DNA of 64,000 nucleotides from Tamarix chinensis (GCA_030549775.1 CM060177.1:58282638-58346637); one strand, 5' to 3'. Positions 37,557 through 51,352 are shown, counted from the stretch's first letter. The notes: generated by a model from the letters alone, not told the origin. Translations and numbers: made by a program.

Positions 37557-37709
37557 CAAATGAGGTTTAATCTAATAGTAAAGGTTAGATCTTAGGTATC
37601 AAAGATTGTAGGTTCAAATCCTCATTCCCTCTTTCGGTATTATTATACCTTTATGGTGTTATCATTGATATTTGGTACTAGTCTTTACATACTATTTATG
37701 AATAAAAAA
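37557..37709 (+). mobile_element. tRNA-derived SINE
   Basis: A 153-bp unit. It has an A-box-like CTAATAGTAAAGG at 37572-37584 and a strong B box, GGTTCAAATCC, at 37611-37621. A T-rich body follows, ending in GAATAAAAAAA. It is flanked by a 16-bp TSD, ATATGATTTTAAATAA (37541-37556) and ATATGGTTTTAAATAA (37710-37725), with one mismatch. The boxes are the internal RNA polymerase III promoter kept from the parent tRNA gene. SINEs encode no protein and use LINE enzymes. An isolated tRNA pseudogene is less likely because of the A-rich tail and long TSD. Confidence 0.82.
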
Positions 37710-37725
37710 ATATGGTTTTAAATAA

Positions 37726-39388
37726 TTTGTTTATAAGTGTAAAAGTAGTTAAACTAATAATTTGGTAAAAAAATACATTAGTTATATGTAAAAAGAAAAA
37801 TAATTGTAATTATATAATTCATAACAGTAATAAATATATGGTGATTATAAAAAAAAGGATGACAAAATAAATAATTTCCCTATCCACACCACACCACTCC
37901 ACTCCATTCATTCCACCTTAGCCTCTTGAGCTCATGACCTCCCTAACTAATTCTCCACTATCTGAACCCCCTTGGTTGGTTATAGTTGCATATATCCCCC
38001 ATCATGTCATATATTCTCCATCAACCAATCATTACCTTTCACCCAAAATTCACCTCCCTCCTCCCTTCCTTTGTGCCATGGAAAACTTCCCCCTTTGCAT
38101 CCAATTGTGCTATATGTGTGTAAATAAGAGCTTCATAATTGAACTCATATGACTCAAAAACAATCATCACATTAGTACTCCAATCATTCAACACTTACCC
38201 TTATTTTGTGATGTTTGTGTAATCTTTGTCCATATAACTACTTCTTTAGAGCTTAGTCTTATTTTCCTTCAACTATTCTAGTCATTCCTCCATTGAAATA
38301 CCTTCATCTAAACTTCAAAGCTCAAACAAACCATAGTTTAGCTTTTTTGTGTTTTGATTAAATGAATGAGTGTTAGCTATATTAATCATATGTCCTATTT
38401 TTTCATGGTACTTAGAGCTTTCTAAATACATCCTAAATTTCATTTTATTTCAATTTCTATTAATTTGAGTTCTATGCCAACATGTTTTTCTTGCTTGATT
38501 TCATATGTTTTGATACTTTTTAAAGTATTTTTGTGGCCTTAAGCCTTACATGGGATTAATATCATTTGATTTTGATTTGTATGTAAAAATTTATGATCAT
38601 TTTCCCATAAATGTGTGAGGCGTATTTATTATGTTGATTAGACTGGGGTTTAATCTAATTTCTAAAGTTATAGTTATAGTTTTGTTAATCTATTTATTTT
38701 ATGATATTTATTGGAATTTTAGGATAAATTTGATGTATACTAAGTAATCATTTAGATTAATATAACATAAGTCCTAATTGCTTAACATTTGATGAATGTT
38801 AGCAAAAGTGAGTATGAACTAATATTCTAAATGTTCTTTATGAGCATTTAAATTGTTCTTCACCAATTACCTAATAATAAGCCTTAGGAGATTTACTTAT
38901 ATAATTAATTATGGTTATGAGGATTAATCACTAATAAATTGTGTTCAATATGATTTAGTATGTCCTAATCATGATTAGATACAAAAAGACCAAATTAGAC
39001 TAAAAATGTTAATGTGTGGAATATGTACATGGTGAAAGTCAAACCATGACCATTAACCATGACTTTATTAATGGACTTTTAACTTTTTTCTATTGAATAT
39101 AACCTAGGATCTAACCTTTCATATTCTTCTTAGTAAATAGTATTTTTTTTAATAAAAAAAAGGCATATGAACTTCTTTTATGATTTCAAACTCAAATATA
39201 ACTAGTATTTTAGCTCATTTGACCCTAATGTTTTTAATTTTAAAGTGATTATTTTGGGTTATTTTAATTAGAGTGATTACAAGATAGGTTTAGTGTAATC
39301 AATAAATATTCATTTTGTGATATATGATTAAAGTTGGGTGTTATCTCTAGGCATTGTATATGTTTGGTGTTAGCATGTGAAATACCTT
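37726..39388. other. Unassigned AT-rich region
   Basis: No gene is supported. A pyrimidine-rich stretch at 37880-38130 resembles the 5' part of the long LTRs in composition. The frame at 37934-38152 within it looks like a composition effect. No LTR ends with a TSD could be fixed, so an eroded LTR is only a possibility. Confidence 0.4.
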
Positions 39389-40100
39389 GTAACACAAAAA
39401 GTTTACCATTGAATATTTTTTTTAATATTTACATAAGCTAAATATAAAATAATTGCGAGTTATTTCCATATTTAATAAAATTCTAGCTTTTGGACCATTC
39501 TCATATCAAGTGTAAGGTAAGGACGTTAATGACTAAATTAAGAGAATAAAAGAATACAAAGGATTTAATAAATATAGATAAGAGTTTGGAGATAAACCTT
39601 TGAGTATCACACAAACCAAAATGTAATAAATGGAAACATTAGATCCATTAGTATATAAGATGATCGGACAAAAACTCTTGGTACTGCATAATTGAGATTC
39701 TATGCCTAACCTAACAAATACAAATCATTCCTCCCTAAGAAGTGCATCAAACGTAATAAAGTCATCTAATACTTGCACATAAACAACTATATTGCTTGCT
39801 TGTGGGAATGTATAATACCTATAAAATAGATTATCAATACTTATGTATTGAATAAAGTAAAAATACATGTCACTTGAGTAAAATCACAATAAGAGGAAGC
39901 TAGACATGCACACTACTCATGATAGAATAATACATGGTGTGTGTTTAGGTCAACAATGCATGATAAAGTAATGACGTAAATGCAACACAACACATCATGA
40001 AAGCATGCATAGTCGAACCACGTAATAGAGTAATGTGTGAGTATCATACCCATAAGGACTTAATTTAATGCTCGCAACACAAGTTTTAATAATACTGATA
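39389..40100 (-). repeat. Eroded 3' end of a chromovirus-type LTR, minus orientation
   Basis: TGTAACACAAAAAGTTTACC at 39389 resembles the minus-strand LTR end TGTAACACTCCC at 34190. At 39811-39860 the phrase ACCTATAAAATAGATTATCA with TTATGTATTGAATAAAG corresponds to the CCCATAAAATGG motif and CTACGTACTAAGYAAGG of the Tekay LTRs (3271-3312). The hairpin blocks are not recognisable and the other end was not found. It is a decayed or truncated relative. Confidence 0.42.
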
Positions 40101-42600
40101 ACTAAAGAAAGTAAAACTATATTGTGTAATGGGATACATTGTAGAAAATACATAATAATAAGATTGAATACTTAGAGTACATCAAATACAGGTACAAGTT
40201 GTAAAGGAGAATTTTAGGGATAGATTTGTGGAAAGGGAGATTGCTTATCACTAAGAGCATGTAACCTATGGAAGATAATAACCTTCTAGGATCATAGGAT
40301 ATTAATCCTATTAGACTTATTGGACTTCACTCTAAATGAAATATACTCTCAAGTCATCTCCATCCCAATTCATATGCCCTAGCAAATGTGACACTATGAA
40401 TTTCATAGGATTAATGGCAAGGCCACATCACCTTCTAGTGATGAACTATCACCATTTTTCATCTTCTATTTTGTTTCATCATCTTAATAAGCATAGAATT
40501 CATGAAATTTTCCAATGTGGCCAACATTCAACACTTAGTAGAATAATTCTAACGGATCATATAAAATTTAGAAAGAACAATAATATCATAGAATTACAAC
40601 TCAAGGATCAAGTTAATCCACCCATAAGGAAAACTTAGCTCATGATAAGATTCAACATGCCAAATAAATGAAAATAATGAAAAGGAATAAGGGACAATGA
40701 TCATGGTATGAAAAACCTGTATGCAGCTTAATCACTTAGTCTTCATTTTTAGCTCATTGGCTTTCTCCCTCCATTTATAATTTTTCCTCTCTATCACATT
40801 TTGTAAACTTTGCTTCATATATTGTTCATTGATGCCTCATTGATTAGTTTAATGTGAGTTTTTTTTTTATATTATAGGAGGTACGGATTTGGAAAAGTTT
40901 CAAACTAAGCCTTCTTATGTTGTTTCATTCTGCATTAGTCTGCAACATATACAACCGAAATAAACAATCTTTTAACTTCTTATTTTTGGATGGGTCTTAA
41001 AGGTGATGGTGATATGGCTAAATTATTTTGTTGAGAGTACTTTCTAACATTAGTAAGGTGTGAAATTCAACATACTCTATTGAGTTGTCGCCTTTGTTTG
41101 AAAAAACCTACAAAACGTTTTGACATCATGTGTTTAAGTTCAACCAATTCTATGAATTGGCTTAGGAATGCAAGAATTGCTAGTAGTTCTTGGGGAATTT
41201 AGAATCCAATTAAGGATAAATTCATATACGGCATACCTATTTCATAGGATGGAAAAATTATCAAAGAAACACACCCTCTGACTCTCAAACGCTATAGAAA
41301 TCATATAAAAATGCACACTCATAGGTCATACAACCTATACAACTTGGCTAATATTAGTTCCCCTAAAATTAAAATGTTGCAAGTTCATAGCATATATGTG
41401 ATACAAACAATGAGATTTCCCATAATTACTCTTATTAGGGAAATAATGAAGCAACTCTTAGCCTTCAACTAAGCTAATAGAAAAAAAAGATAAAAAATAT
41501 GGAAATTGCCAACATATATATTAAAAAAGCTAAAAGAGTTAGTCCAATGTATTTGTGAAAAGATGTAATTAACATTTTTCTTCACTTTACCCTGCCATCT
41601 TTCAAAGGCTTCTCAAGTTAGTTTATTTAAACTAACCATTCCCTTTTTGAGTCACAATGGTAGTCTAGTATATTATTTAGGTAATAGGGTGGTGCAGATA
41701 GTTTTTTTTTTTTTTTTTTGTAATGGTAAACATGATATAGTAATAGGGAATCCTTAGGTTGTCATAATCTTTTAACGCAAGTGTACATCTGGTTCTCAGA
41801 TATTTATCCTTAGTAGTCCACCCTAACATCTATTCCATAAGTGTTTGGGCAAGCTTGTCACCTTACTACACTATTTGATGCAAGTGCACACATGGTTCTC
41901 ATACAGGTGCCCCTAGTTACTAGGTGTTGTGAGTAGTGAATCTCCATATACTAATATCATTGCTATGTCTCTTGTTCTTTTATAGCTAGACTTTTATTTT
42001 TCAGGGTCAATTACCCCAAACTTATTTGATACTGCTCCATATGAGATAGCTTATTACAAGTTTCCTGACACTTTACTTTTCATAGGGTAAGGCTATGTTC
42101 ACCTAATATTTCACCTATGGAATACATCTAACTATGACTTAGTGAAGATAGTCCCAAAACCCTTGTGCTCAAAATTATGGAATGCTGAAAGTTTTAACCA
42201 AATTTGATACATGCTAGGCAACCAAAATCATTTTGTAAAAAGGTGTTAAAGTTAACAGGTCTCATAAGGTTTCATTGAGTTTTCTAAATGACTTCCTAAT
42301 CTGATTATTAGGTTCACATGTATGATTTCATTTTCAATTAGGATGGTTTTAGCAAACATATAGACATAAAACTAGGTGAGGGATAATTGATATTATAGAA
42401 TGTAGCTGAAAAATGGTGAGTAAAAGTGCTACCTTATTTATTTGAAGTAGTGGATAAGGTAGTCATTATGTGAACAGATAAAATAAAAATAGCTATATAC
42501 AAAAAATAATAGTTAGAAAAGATAACATGATATTGCATTCATATCTTAAGGAAAAATATGCTTAATGTAATATTACATAATATTAACTAAGGATATACCC
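40101..42600. other. Unassigned AT-rich region
   Basis: No coding region is supported. A 19-base T-run near 41700-41718 could be the tail of a minus-strand LINE or SINE, but no TSD or internal promoter was found with it. The phrases GCAAGTGTACATCTGGTTCT (41779) and GCAAGTGCACACATGGTTCT (41881) recur about 100 bp apart and point to an old local duplication. Confidence 0.4.
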
Positions 42601-43735
42601 TCCCCTTACATAAAAAGTGGTAGTGACCTCACTAAAAAGGTGGAAAAGTTAGAAGAAAAAGAAAAAGGAAATGAGATGACCAACTAAGACCGTGAGAGGA
42701 CCTAATAAAAAAACGACCTTAAGAGAACAAACTTCAATGCAATCATAACATGGTTAAATAGATTTGCACAAGGAGGGTGTTTTAATCATTTTGTAGCTAG
42801 AGTATAGTAATATAATTCCTTATATTCCTTAGTGGATGAAAAGTCATTGAAAAATGAAGAGGGATTTGCTTGTTTTCCCATTGAGCTGGTTTCTTCTTAG
42901 TTTCAAAGTATCTGGCATGAGCTTTGACATTGGAACAAGAGGTGTAGTGATGAATTGTGGTGTTGGACATGCCAAGTGAAGAGTTAATAGGGATTAACAT
43001 ACAAAGTGGATATGGTTCCTTGCTTATAGTGATAATGGTAGTTTTTTATAGTTTTGTGGAAGGTGAGACAAATGGTTTTTCAAGTGGTTCATCTAAATAA
43101 TCATCGACTTCATGTTCTTCTTGAAGTGAAAGACCATGAGGAACCTTTTTGGAAATTTTGAGAATAAGGTAAGGTAGTGTATCAGGGAGTGAGTGAGTTG
43201 TAGAAATGGAGGAGTGTAAGGTTGGAGAAGATGGTTGGGAAGTTAAATGTTATGGAAGCTTTTAAAGGTAAGGTAGAGATAAGGATGCACCGTGGGTACA
43301 TCTGAGGAGACCATTAGGAAAATCATAGGAGACTCATAAAGTACCGTCATCATTAATGGTCACCTGATCTAAGATATAAGGGGTCCAAGTTTAGATTGGA
43401 AAAGCGACCTCTTTTTTTTTCCCACTATTTTCCACTTGCTTTGTTAGTTATGCCAAATTGATCCACGAAATGTATCCTCTATAAAAAAGATTTGCAGTGT
43501 TAGGGTACATGTGATAGTAGAACATTTACATGCCATAAAAATATGAAAATGAAAGAAAATTTAAGAAATAATATCATGAACAAGATGACATAAAATATAA
43601 TAGAAGAAAAGAATCTTATTTTACCTTCTAAAAGCTCCTTGTTTAATTCCCTCAGCTTGACAGCCTGTTTTGGTATGTCTCTTAGAGTGACTTCTTGAAA
43701 TTCCTTCTTAAAATTTTCACCTTAGTAGGGTCTTA
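42601..43735 (-). mobile_element. Probable 3' internal part of the host Athila-type element (minus strand)
   Basis: Because the Athila-like element at 43741-63303 duplicated CTCTT on insertion, this segment was once joined to 63304 onward, which codes an Athila-type integrase end on the minus strand. Sequence left of 43736 should therefore be the region downstream of that integrase. Its own coding content is not recognisable, and the frame at 42797-43000 has no known match. Assignment rests on this continuity. Confidence 0.42.
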
Positions 43736-43740
43736 CTCTT

Positions 43741-45325
43741 TGATATGCATATATTATATAGAATTATTTAGCATATCTTGACCAAAATTTCTAAATTTTT
43801 TTATGATAATTTAAACCTTTTTCTCAAATTTTCTCTATTTAGCTAGTTTTGTATAAAAATATAAAATCAAGGAAATTTGGACCGATAATTAAAGAGGAGA
43901 AACATAATACGAGAATATATCTTAGATTTATGGAAATCTTGATGTACCATCATGTAAGAACCTAAAAGAGAAGTCATATGAAGAAAAATCAAGTCAAGAC
44001 AATCAATATAGATGAAATAAGGGAGCCTCTTATTTATGTAAATACAATGCATATTTCCTTATTTCTCCTCCCATATGCTTAACTAATTAATCTCACATGC
44101 ATAATATTTGAGAAAAAATATGGGTGCCTTGTATTTACTAATACGGACTATATTTTTTCAATATTTTGGATATTATTTGTATGGCCTTCTATCTATATAT
44201 ATAACATATATTAGGTTAATCAAAAAATCAGAGGGCTCTACAGTCAGAACTATAACACCATTTTCGTTATTTTCAAACCATTTGAGGTTCTTTTTTTAGA
44301 TTTAGTTAGTTAATTGTTTTAATTAAAGGATTGAAGATCATATAGTATTTGTATTTCTACAATCTCCTAATATTTTTTCTTTCTTTTGTTTTGTACTTGT
44401 TATTATATTTAATGCAATTCTCATTATTTTTTTTATTGAAATGAGTTTGTGATTCTATGTTGTTTAATTTAATCTTATTTAAATTTTTTGTCATTTTAAT
44501 TCAATTTATGATTTTTTATATGTTTAGATTATGTGTTTTTAGGTTGTATCAATATGCTGGGCTATATTAGTATTGAGTAAGAGGATAATTGAAGGTCATA
44601 GGATAATTAATCATAAGATGTGAATTTGACTTATGTTTTGTGTATATTTTTTATATATTAATAAACCAACTTTATTGTTCATTGATCAAATATTAAGACT
44701 TTATTATCTAGCTTGACCATCGAGTTAATATGAGTGTTATTCAGATAGTAGGATAATATATTTAATCCATAATTCTTAACACATAAAATTGTAAGTAGAA
44801 AATAGGTTATTAATTTAATCTATTTCTATTGATCTTTAGAATTACATAATTCTAGCAGACTATAAGTATGGTTCTAGTTAGCTTCTCATAAATTGTTAAT
44901 GTTGCTATTAATTAAATCTTGAGATCTTATCCTTTGTTATTAATTGTTCACAAAATAAATCATAAGCATAACTTAATTTAATTGCATAAAGGGATTCTAG
45001 GAAGCAAACATATGCGAGATTCTATAGGTTATCATTATGAATACTACATAACCATTTTATTCAATGATCGGTTGATATCCTTATATTGAATATGTCCTTA
45101 ACCCCTATTATCCTATTATTGTTATTCAGATATTATGTTAATTACTATTTTTTATTATTTTCATTATTAATTATTAGCATTCCTAATTTTATAACTGGCC
45201 AAATTTATATGATAACAGTAATATATGAATTAGATTACAATTTTCATGGGATCGACCTCTACTCACTACTTACTATCTGTGTGTGTGTTTATAATTTAAT
45301 TTGGCATGTCTACAACAACAAATCA
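43741..45325 (+). repeat. 5' LTR of the Athila-like element
   Basis: It starts TGATATGCATA and ends AACAAATCA. It aligns with 55974-56425 followed by 62207-63303, sharing for example AAGAGAAGTCATATGA, AAATCAAGTCAAGA, ATCATGGGATAATTAAT-like stretches and GGGATCGACC near the end. The GGGATCGACC phrase shortly before the LTR end is also typical of Athila-group LTRs. Confidence 0.88.
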
Positions 45326-45330
45326 ATTTT

Positions 45331-45348
45331 TGGCACTGTTTCAAGGCA
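45331..45348 (+). other. Primer binding site, tRNA-Asp type (Athila/Tat group)
   Basis: TGGCACTGTTTCAAGGCA lies five bases past the LTR. It is a decayed form of the TGGCGCCGTTGCCGGGGA site used by Athila and Tat elements. Most differences are transitions. Confidence 0.8.
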
Positions 45349-45776
45349 CTGAAAACCTTAATTATTATTTCTATTATAATTTCATTTTTTTAATCTCTAC
45401 ATCTATCAACAAGTCAATTTTTTCTTCTTGTGCATGTTTAATAGGAATCTATGTTTGAAAGCACTTATTAGAAAAAAATAGTCATCAAATCATTCAATCG
45501 GTAGATCCTAATTCTTTCTCTCTAATGGTGAACATAACTCGAAGGTAGTTGGAATACGATCACACTATTTCTTTGCCTCTTAGTGATAGAACATCATCAT
45601 CTGACAAGAGCATCAAATACAATTGGAAAAAATGATTGAAGAACTGATGGTGAATCAAATATTGAAGGCACTTGCAGCTCATACTTTTAATCCTGATCAT
45701 CTTTGCATTAATTATCTTAATGAAAATGATGAGTGTGAGATTAGACATGGAATGATAAATGGGATTTTATTATTGT

Positions 45777-48190
45777 AGGTTTTTGAGATACTAGCTCTTC
45801 TTCTGAATAAATTTCTCAAAGAATTTCATATAGATTGCTCTTATATGAAACCGACGAGAGTAACTATAGATCAACTTGAATTAAATGCTTTTCCTTTTGC
45901 TTTAACTAATGTTTCAAAGGAGTGGTTATATGATTCCCCTACTAGATTTGTTAATACTTGAGTTGATATGCTAAAATTATTTCTAGAACCGTGCTTTCCA
46001 TCATTTGGAGCCACAAATATTAAAAAAAAAGAATATATGAGGTATTATGCTAGATGAGATAGTCTTTACATGAATGTTTGGAAAAGATTCAAGAAGATGT
46101 GTGGTAGTTATTCTATCCATCAAATTAGTGAAAAATTATTAATGCAATATTTCTATGAAGGATAAATACCCATCGATTGTAATATAATAGATGCTACTAG
46201 AAATGGAAAATTAGTAGATAAGACCCCAACTAAGGCTAGGAAGCTAACATATAATATGTCATCTGATTCTTAATATTTTGGTACATGAAATAATACTTCT
46301 TTATCACACCATGTAAAAGAGATAAGTATAATATAACACAATTAAAAATTACATAATTTTACTTCCTTAGTTGGTGAAAGATGGGTTGTCGACTAAAGTA
46401 TATGGAATTTGTTCATATGCGGGTTATGCTATTGAGGTATGTATGTCCCACTTTGCAAGAAGTGAAACAAGTTAATATGATAGGTTGACCTTAGGGAAAC
46501 CCAAAGTATGATCCCTATGCTACAACTTATAACCTAGGATGGAGGGATCATCCCAACTTGAGCTATGGTAATAATCAAACACCACCATCGTAGCAAAATA
46601 AAGAAGGGTATAACTAACCCCTTAGATTTTATCCTATTTTGCAAAACCAACAAAACCCATCATTTGTGCCGCCTCCTCAACCATCGATACCACAACCATT
46701 TGGAGGAGTGCCATTAGAGGACATAATTAAATCTTTAACCGCTAACACCCTTCAATTTCAAGAAGAAACAAGAAATGGTATATAGAACTTAGAATGTTAG
46801 GTGGAAAATTCTATATGTAAATTTCAAGCACAAAGTTCATCAAAGTTACCTAGAAAAATAGAAAGTAATACAATGGAAAACGTAAGTTTTATCACCACTA
46901 GGAGTGGAAAATAATTAGACAATCCAAATAAATTTAAAGATAACCAAGGGACCAAAAAAGAAGAGGAAGAATAAACAAATGTAGAAGAAGAAATAAAAGA
47001 AAAGGCCCCTAGGTTAACCAAAATAAATTCTCCTAACCCTTATAAAACCATTTCTCTTTTTACTAGTCGGTTAGATATGGGTAGGAAGCAAGATCATGAG
47101 TAGGAGATACTAGAAATTTTTAAGAAGGTGGAGGTAAAAATTCCCTTGATAGATCCAATAAATCAAGTGCCTAGTTATGTAAAGTTTTTAAAAGATTTTT
47201 ATAGTAATAAGCTAAAATTAAGAGGGGATGAAATTGTTAGCATATGGAAGAATGTTTCTAAAATTTTGGAAAGAAAACTCCCACCTAAGTGCAATGATAC
47301 TATTATTTTTACGATTCCTTATAAAATTGGAATCATGAGGTATGAAAAGTTTATGTTAGACTTATGAGCCTTTGTAAATGTCATTCCTTTATTTATCGTT
47401 AATGGCCTAAGACTAGGACCCTTTAAGAGATGCATATTGTAATCCAGTTAGCTAATATATATACCAAATATCCAAATGGGTTTATGGTGGATGTTCTAGT
47501 TCAAGTAAATAACCTTGTTTTTCATACTAATTTGTATGTTGAGGATATGAAAGGTAATGGATCCCCTAACCCTACTCCTATTCTTTTAGGAAGACCATTT
47601 CTATAAACTTCTCAAACTAAAATTTATGTGTATAATGGGGCTATTACTATAGAATTAAATGGGGAAATAATTAATTTTAATATTGATGACTCCATGAGAT
47701 GTTATTTTTATTGTGAATATGTTTCTGAGGTGAATGTAGTTGATACTTTGTTTAAATAAGTTGTTGAATTAATAAGTGCTGATCTAGTATAAGATGTTTT
47801 TACAAAGCTAATAGAAATAGACCCTTATGAGGAGTTAAAAGAAAATTGTGAATTGGATAAGAAAATAGAGGAATGTGTTTATACTTTTAGATCTTATTCT
47901 ACTAACATAAAGGAGCATGCTGAATATTCTAATATGAAAGAAAAATGCCTATCCTCTATAGAAAAGGCTCCAGAAGTGTGATTAAAACCTTTACCCAATA
48001 ATTTGATATATGCATTCTTAGGGAATAATCAGAATCTTCCTATTATCATTACTAGTGACCTTGCAAATTTACAAGAAAGGAAGCTTATTAAAACTGTAAA
48101 AGAATATAAAACTACACTAAATCCTTAAATTATTATCTCAAAACTCATAAAGCATGTTAAACATGGAAAATCAATAGGCATCAACTTAGA
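45777..48190 (+). pseudogene. Athila-like gag-protease with the start of reverse transcriptase, broken
   Basis: Gag core lies at about 45850-46270: LELNAFPFALTNVSKEWLYD then SLYMNVWKRFKKMC. The conserved gag-protease junction lies at 47120-47440 with IDPINQVPSYVKFLKDF, LERKLPPKCNDTIIFTIPY and YEKFMLDL-stop-AF, where relatives have the active site DLGAS; a stop replaces the glycine. LLGRPFL-type sequence follows near 47585. RT begins near 47980 with KPLPNNLIYAFLGNNQNLP and IIITSDLANLQERKLIKTVKEYKT, then breaks off at about 48150. The RT catalytic core, RNase H and integrase are absent, and the sequence passes directly to a 3' region. Confidence 0.85.
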
Positions 48191-49557
48191 GCATTTTATG
48201 AAGAACATAGAGTGGAGGATTTTGAAGTATGATTTTGACTTTAATCCTTACAGTCCCCCTTATCCTCATGAAACCCCATCCCTCCCTTTCTTTGCATTCT
48301 ATGGTCTAGCCATTGAGGAAAATGTCTAATATAAGCATGGGGGATATACTGTGTTTATTTTGTTCATTTTTGCTAGTTTTTGTCATTTTATTTTCCTTTA
48401 TTGCATTATTATTATTTTTATTTCAATATAAATTTTCCTTGTATTTATTTTATTCTTTTTTCTCTAATTTCTATTTAGCTAAATTTTTTGATATTATTTT
48501 ATATTTGTTAAAAAATTAAGAAAATAAAAAATCTAAGAGATGAAACCTTGAGACTAGACATAAAAAGAAATCTCTAATTTATAATCTTCATGTGCACAAG
48601 TAGTCAGGACAAAGTTTTTTTTTTCACAACATGCTTCCAGAAAATAGATTTTTATTATTATAATTTCTTGGTTGCATCATAGTATCTAGGAACTCAAACA
48701 TGAAAATTTGATAGTCATCATAGAAAATAGAAAAAAAAATTTGTGAGCTTTTGAGCCTTAATAATAAATATAATTTTGATCTTGTAAATTTTATTCTTAT
48801 GTGATATTTTCCGATGGTGTGTGAAGTTAGAATTTACCATTAATCTTATCAAGGTTGCATGAAACTATCACAAAATTAATATGAAAGAGGCATACTTTTC
48901 TTCTTATTAACTACTTAGCTAAATAGCCTACCTATTACAACTTTTTCTTTGCATAAACCCATTAAGATTTTAAGCATATTTTCTTGATATTTGACCTATA
49001 TATGTAGATGGGTATCTGTATCATATCCATTTCTGTAGTTTATGGCTAGTGGAGCACAATTTGGTGATAAGCTATTTATGTGGTTGAAACTCTAAGTATA
49101 GGCGTATGCTAGTATTGTTTGATGAGGAGTGAATTGAATTATTGTAAAAAAAATAAAAGAATACACACACACACATACATACATGAGGTACTAATGTGGA
49201 AATCGAGGGTTTGATTATGAAATCACCAAATCCTTGTGCTGAGTAGGATGAAGTGTTAAATGCACCTTCTTGGCAAAACATGGTTCAAGTTAAATAAATA
49301 GCATAATAGCATTCTAGTAGATGTTGGTAGTATATGAAGTAGAAAATTCATTGAAGAAAAGATGAATTTGAAAATAAAAAAGAGTCACAATTGTGGAAGT
49401 TGGTTACTTCATTAGTGATAGATATTGCACCATAATTCTATAATTTATCCTACCTTTGACCTTAGCCACATTACAACTAAATGAAAGACCACTTGATTTT
49501 TTCATGGTTTTGTTTATAAGTAGTGGTAAATAGAGAAGAGTGACAAGTCTATGGTCA
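48191..49557 (+). other. 3' non-coding interior of the Athila-like element
   Basis: AT-rich sequence from the end of the truncated pol to the LINE. Near 48333 AAGCATGGGGGATATAC resembles the GTGTGGGGG-type phrase found downstream of Athila coding regions. No env-like frame is recognisable. ATCATTATC (49558-49566) begins the LINE target duplication. Confidence 0.55.
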
Positions 49558-51352
49558 ATCATTATCTTTTTTTTTTGAAAAAAAAATAAATGAAAATTTT
49601 ATTAAGCAATATAATCAATACAACTTAGTTTCCAAAACTTATCTAAACACTCCTTTACATAGAGACTACTCCTACTCAAATGGGGAGCCAAGTACCTAGC
49701 TAAGACAATACATATAATTTTCTTAAATAGGTCTATCCATCTGCAATTGTTTTTTGAGAAAATCTTAGAATTCCTAGCTAAAATACCCCAAAACCCTAAT
49801 TTTAAGAATTATAGCTAATTAAGGATTTATTATGGAAAATTTATTAAATAAATTATTTTATGAAAATAAAAGGGAATTAATTAAGGAAAATTAAGAAGAA
49901 AATAATAAATATTTTAATTACGAAAAATTTGGGTGTTTTACTAATTAAAATGGAATTTAGGACAAATCTTTCAAAAACCTTAAATTAGCCTAAAAAGGAA
50001 AATTAAATATTATTTTATTTAACAATTATTATTTTGAAATATCCCAAAATACAAAATATTCTAAATAACCCAACCCACCCATTTTTCTTTTTTCTTTTTC
50101 CTTTCCCTTTTCTTTCTTTCTTTTCTTTCCTTTTTATTTTTTTCGTTCTTCTTTTCTTTTTTCCTTCCTTACCCTCGACCTAGGCAAGCCTGCAGCCCCA
50201 ATCTCTCCTTTTCTTTTTCTTCTTCGGTGCGGCACACTGTGTTGCGTTTTGCCTCAGTTTTTAACTCCCGTCGCCCAGTCGGTTTTCTCTTCTTCTCTTT
50301 CTTTTCTTTCTTTTCTTTTTCTCCTATCCTTTCGGTCCATGTGCACTCCCCCTTCTCCTTCTTCTTCTTCTTCCTCTTCCCTTCCTCTGTTGACCTTCAA
50401 TGGCCCAAAAATATTACCACAGCCATGCCCGAATGACCGGCCTTTTTCCCCTTCTCTTCCTTGCTAATTCATTGGCCAATTTGACCTAATCAATCCTCCC
50501 CTCTTCTCGCACGATTCCTCTCTTCCCTGGTCCATCATAGGTCACGAAACAGTCGTGCATCGGCCTCCCGTCGATGGCCGGTGTGCCTTACCTGCCTGCC
50601 CTATTCTCCCATCTCCCCTATGAACTTATCCCCCCTCAATTGTTCTATAAATACTCCCATAACTAGCCTAGACACGAGCTTTTTCTTGAAACCCATAATT
50701 TTTTTCCCTTTACGCCGCTACCCAATCAGACACCCATTTCGTTGTCGTTGTCACCGCCGTCGTTCGAACAACCTATAGTGCCACTCCCTGCACCACCCTC
50801 TACCTAACTACACCTCTCTTCTCCCTCGATTTGTTCTACACGAGCCACACCGACTATGCAAAGTCACCTCCTCGATCAGCCATTCCTTCCACCTCCGCCA
50901 CCCTTCGCTCCACCATTAGCCACCACTCTCGCCGCAACCACTACCTCCTACACCTCCCAAACTACTTTACTGACTTTCCTCTACCTCCCCTACCCTTCTT
51001 TTCCCCTTCCTCCCTATCCTCCTCTCTTTCTCTCTTTCCTCTACTCTCAGCCACCACAACCGTTGCCGTGTGCCGCTACCTTTGGTTGCGCAGCCACCTT
51101 CATTCCACTCCTCTTTGTCTAAGCAACCATAAACACCCCAACTTCCACCCTCCTTCTCCATCTCCTTTTCCCAACACTAAACTATCTCTCTTTTCTTCTC
51201 TTTTTCCTCCTACCGCCGCCGCTACCATGCACCATTGCTAGTGCCACCAGTCACCGCCAACCCAAGGTGGTACTTTAAACCCTCTTAACCGTTAAACCCT
51301 AATTATACAAGCTTTATTTATTTAATTTTATTATATTTCTATTATTTCAAGT

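Noticed and set aside
37572..37621. A tRNA gene
   Set aside because: The A and B boxes are present but no cloverleaf with acceptor pairing was found. The A-rich tail and TSD indicate a SINE.
42797..43000. 67-codon minus-strand frame as a host gene
   Set aside because: No domain and no exon-like neighbours. Its position suggests the 3' interior of an Athila-type element.
50227..51241. Overlapping frames up to 136 codons in the 4.7-kb solo LTR
   Set aside because: Pyrimidine-rich LTR sequence. Several frames are open at once and no protein family is recognisable.
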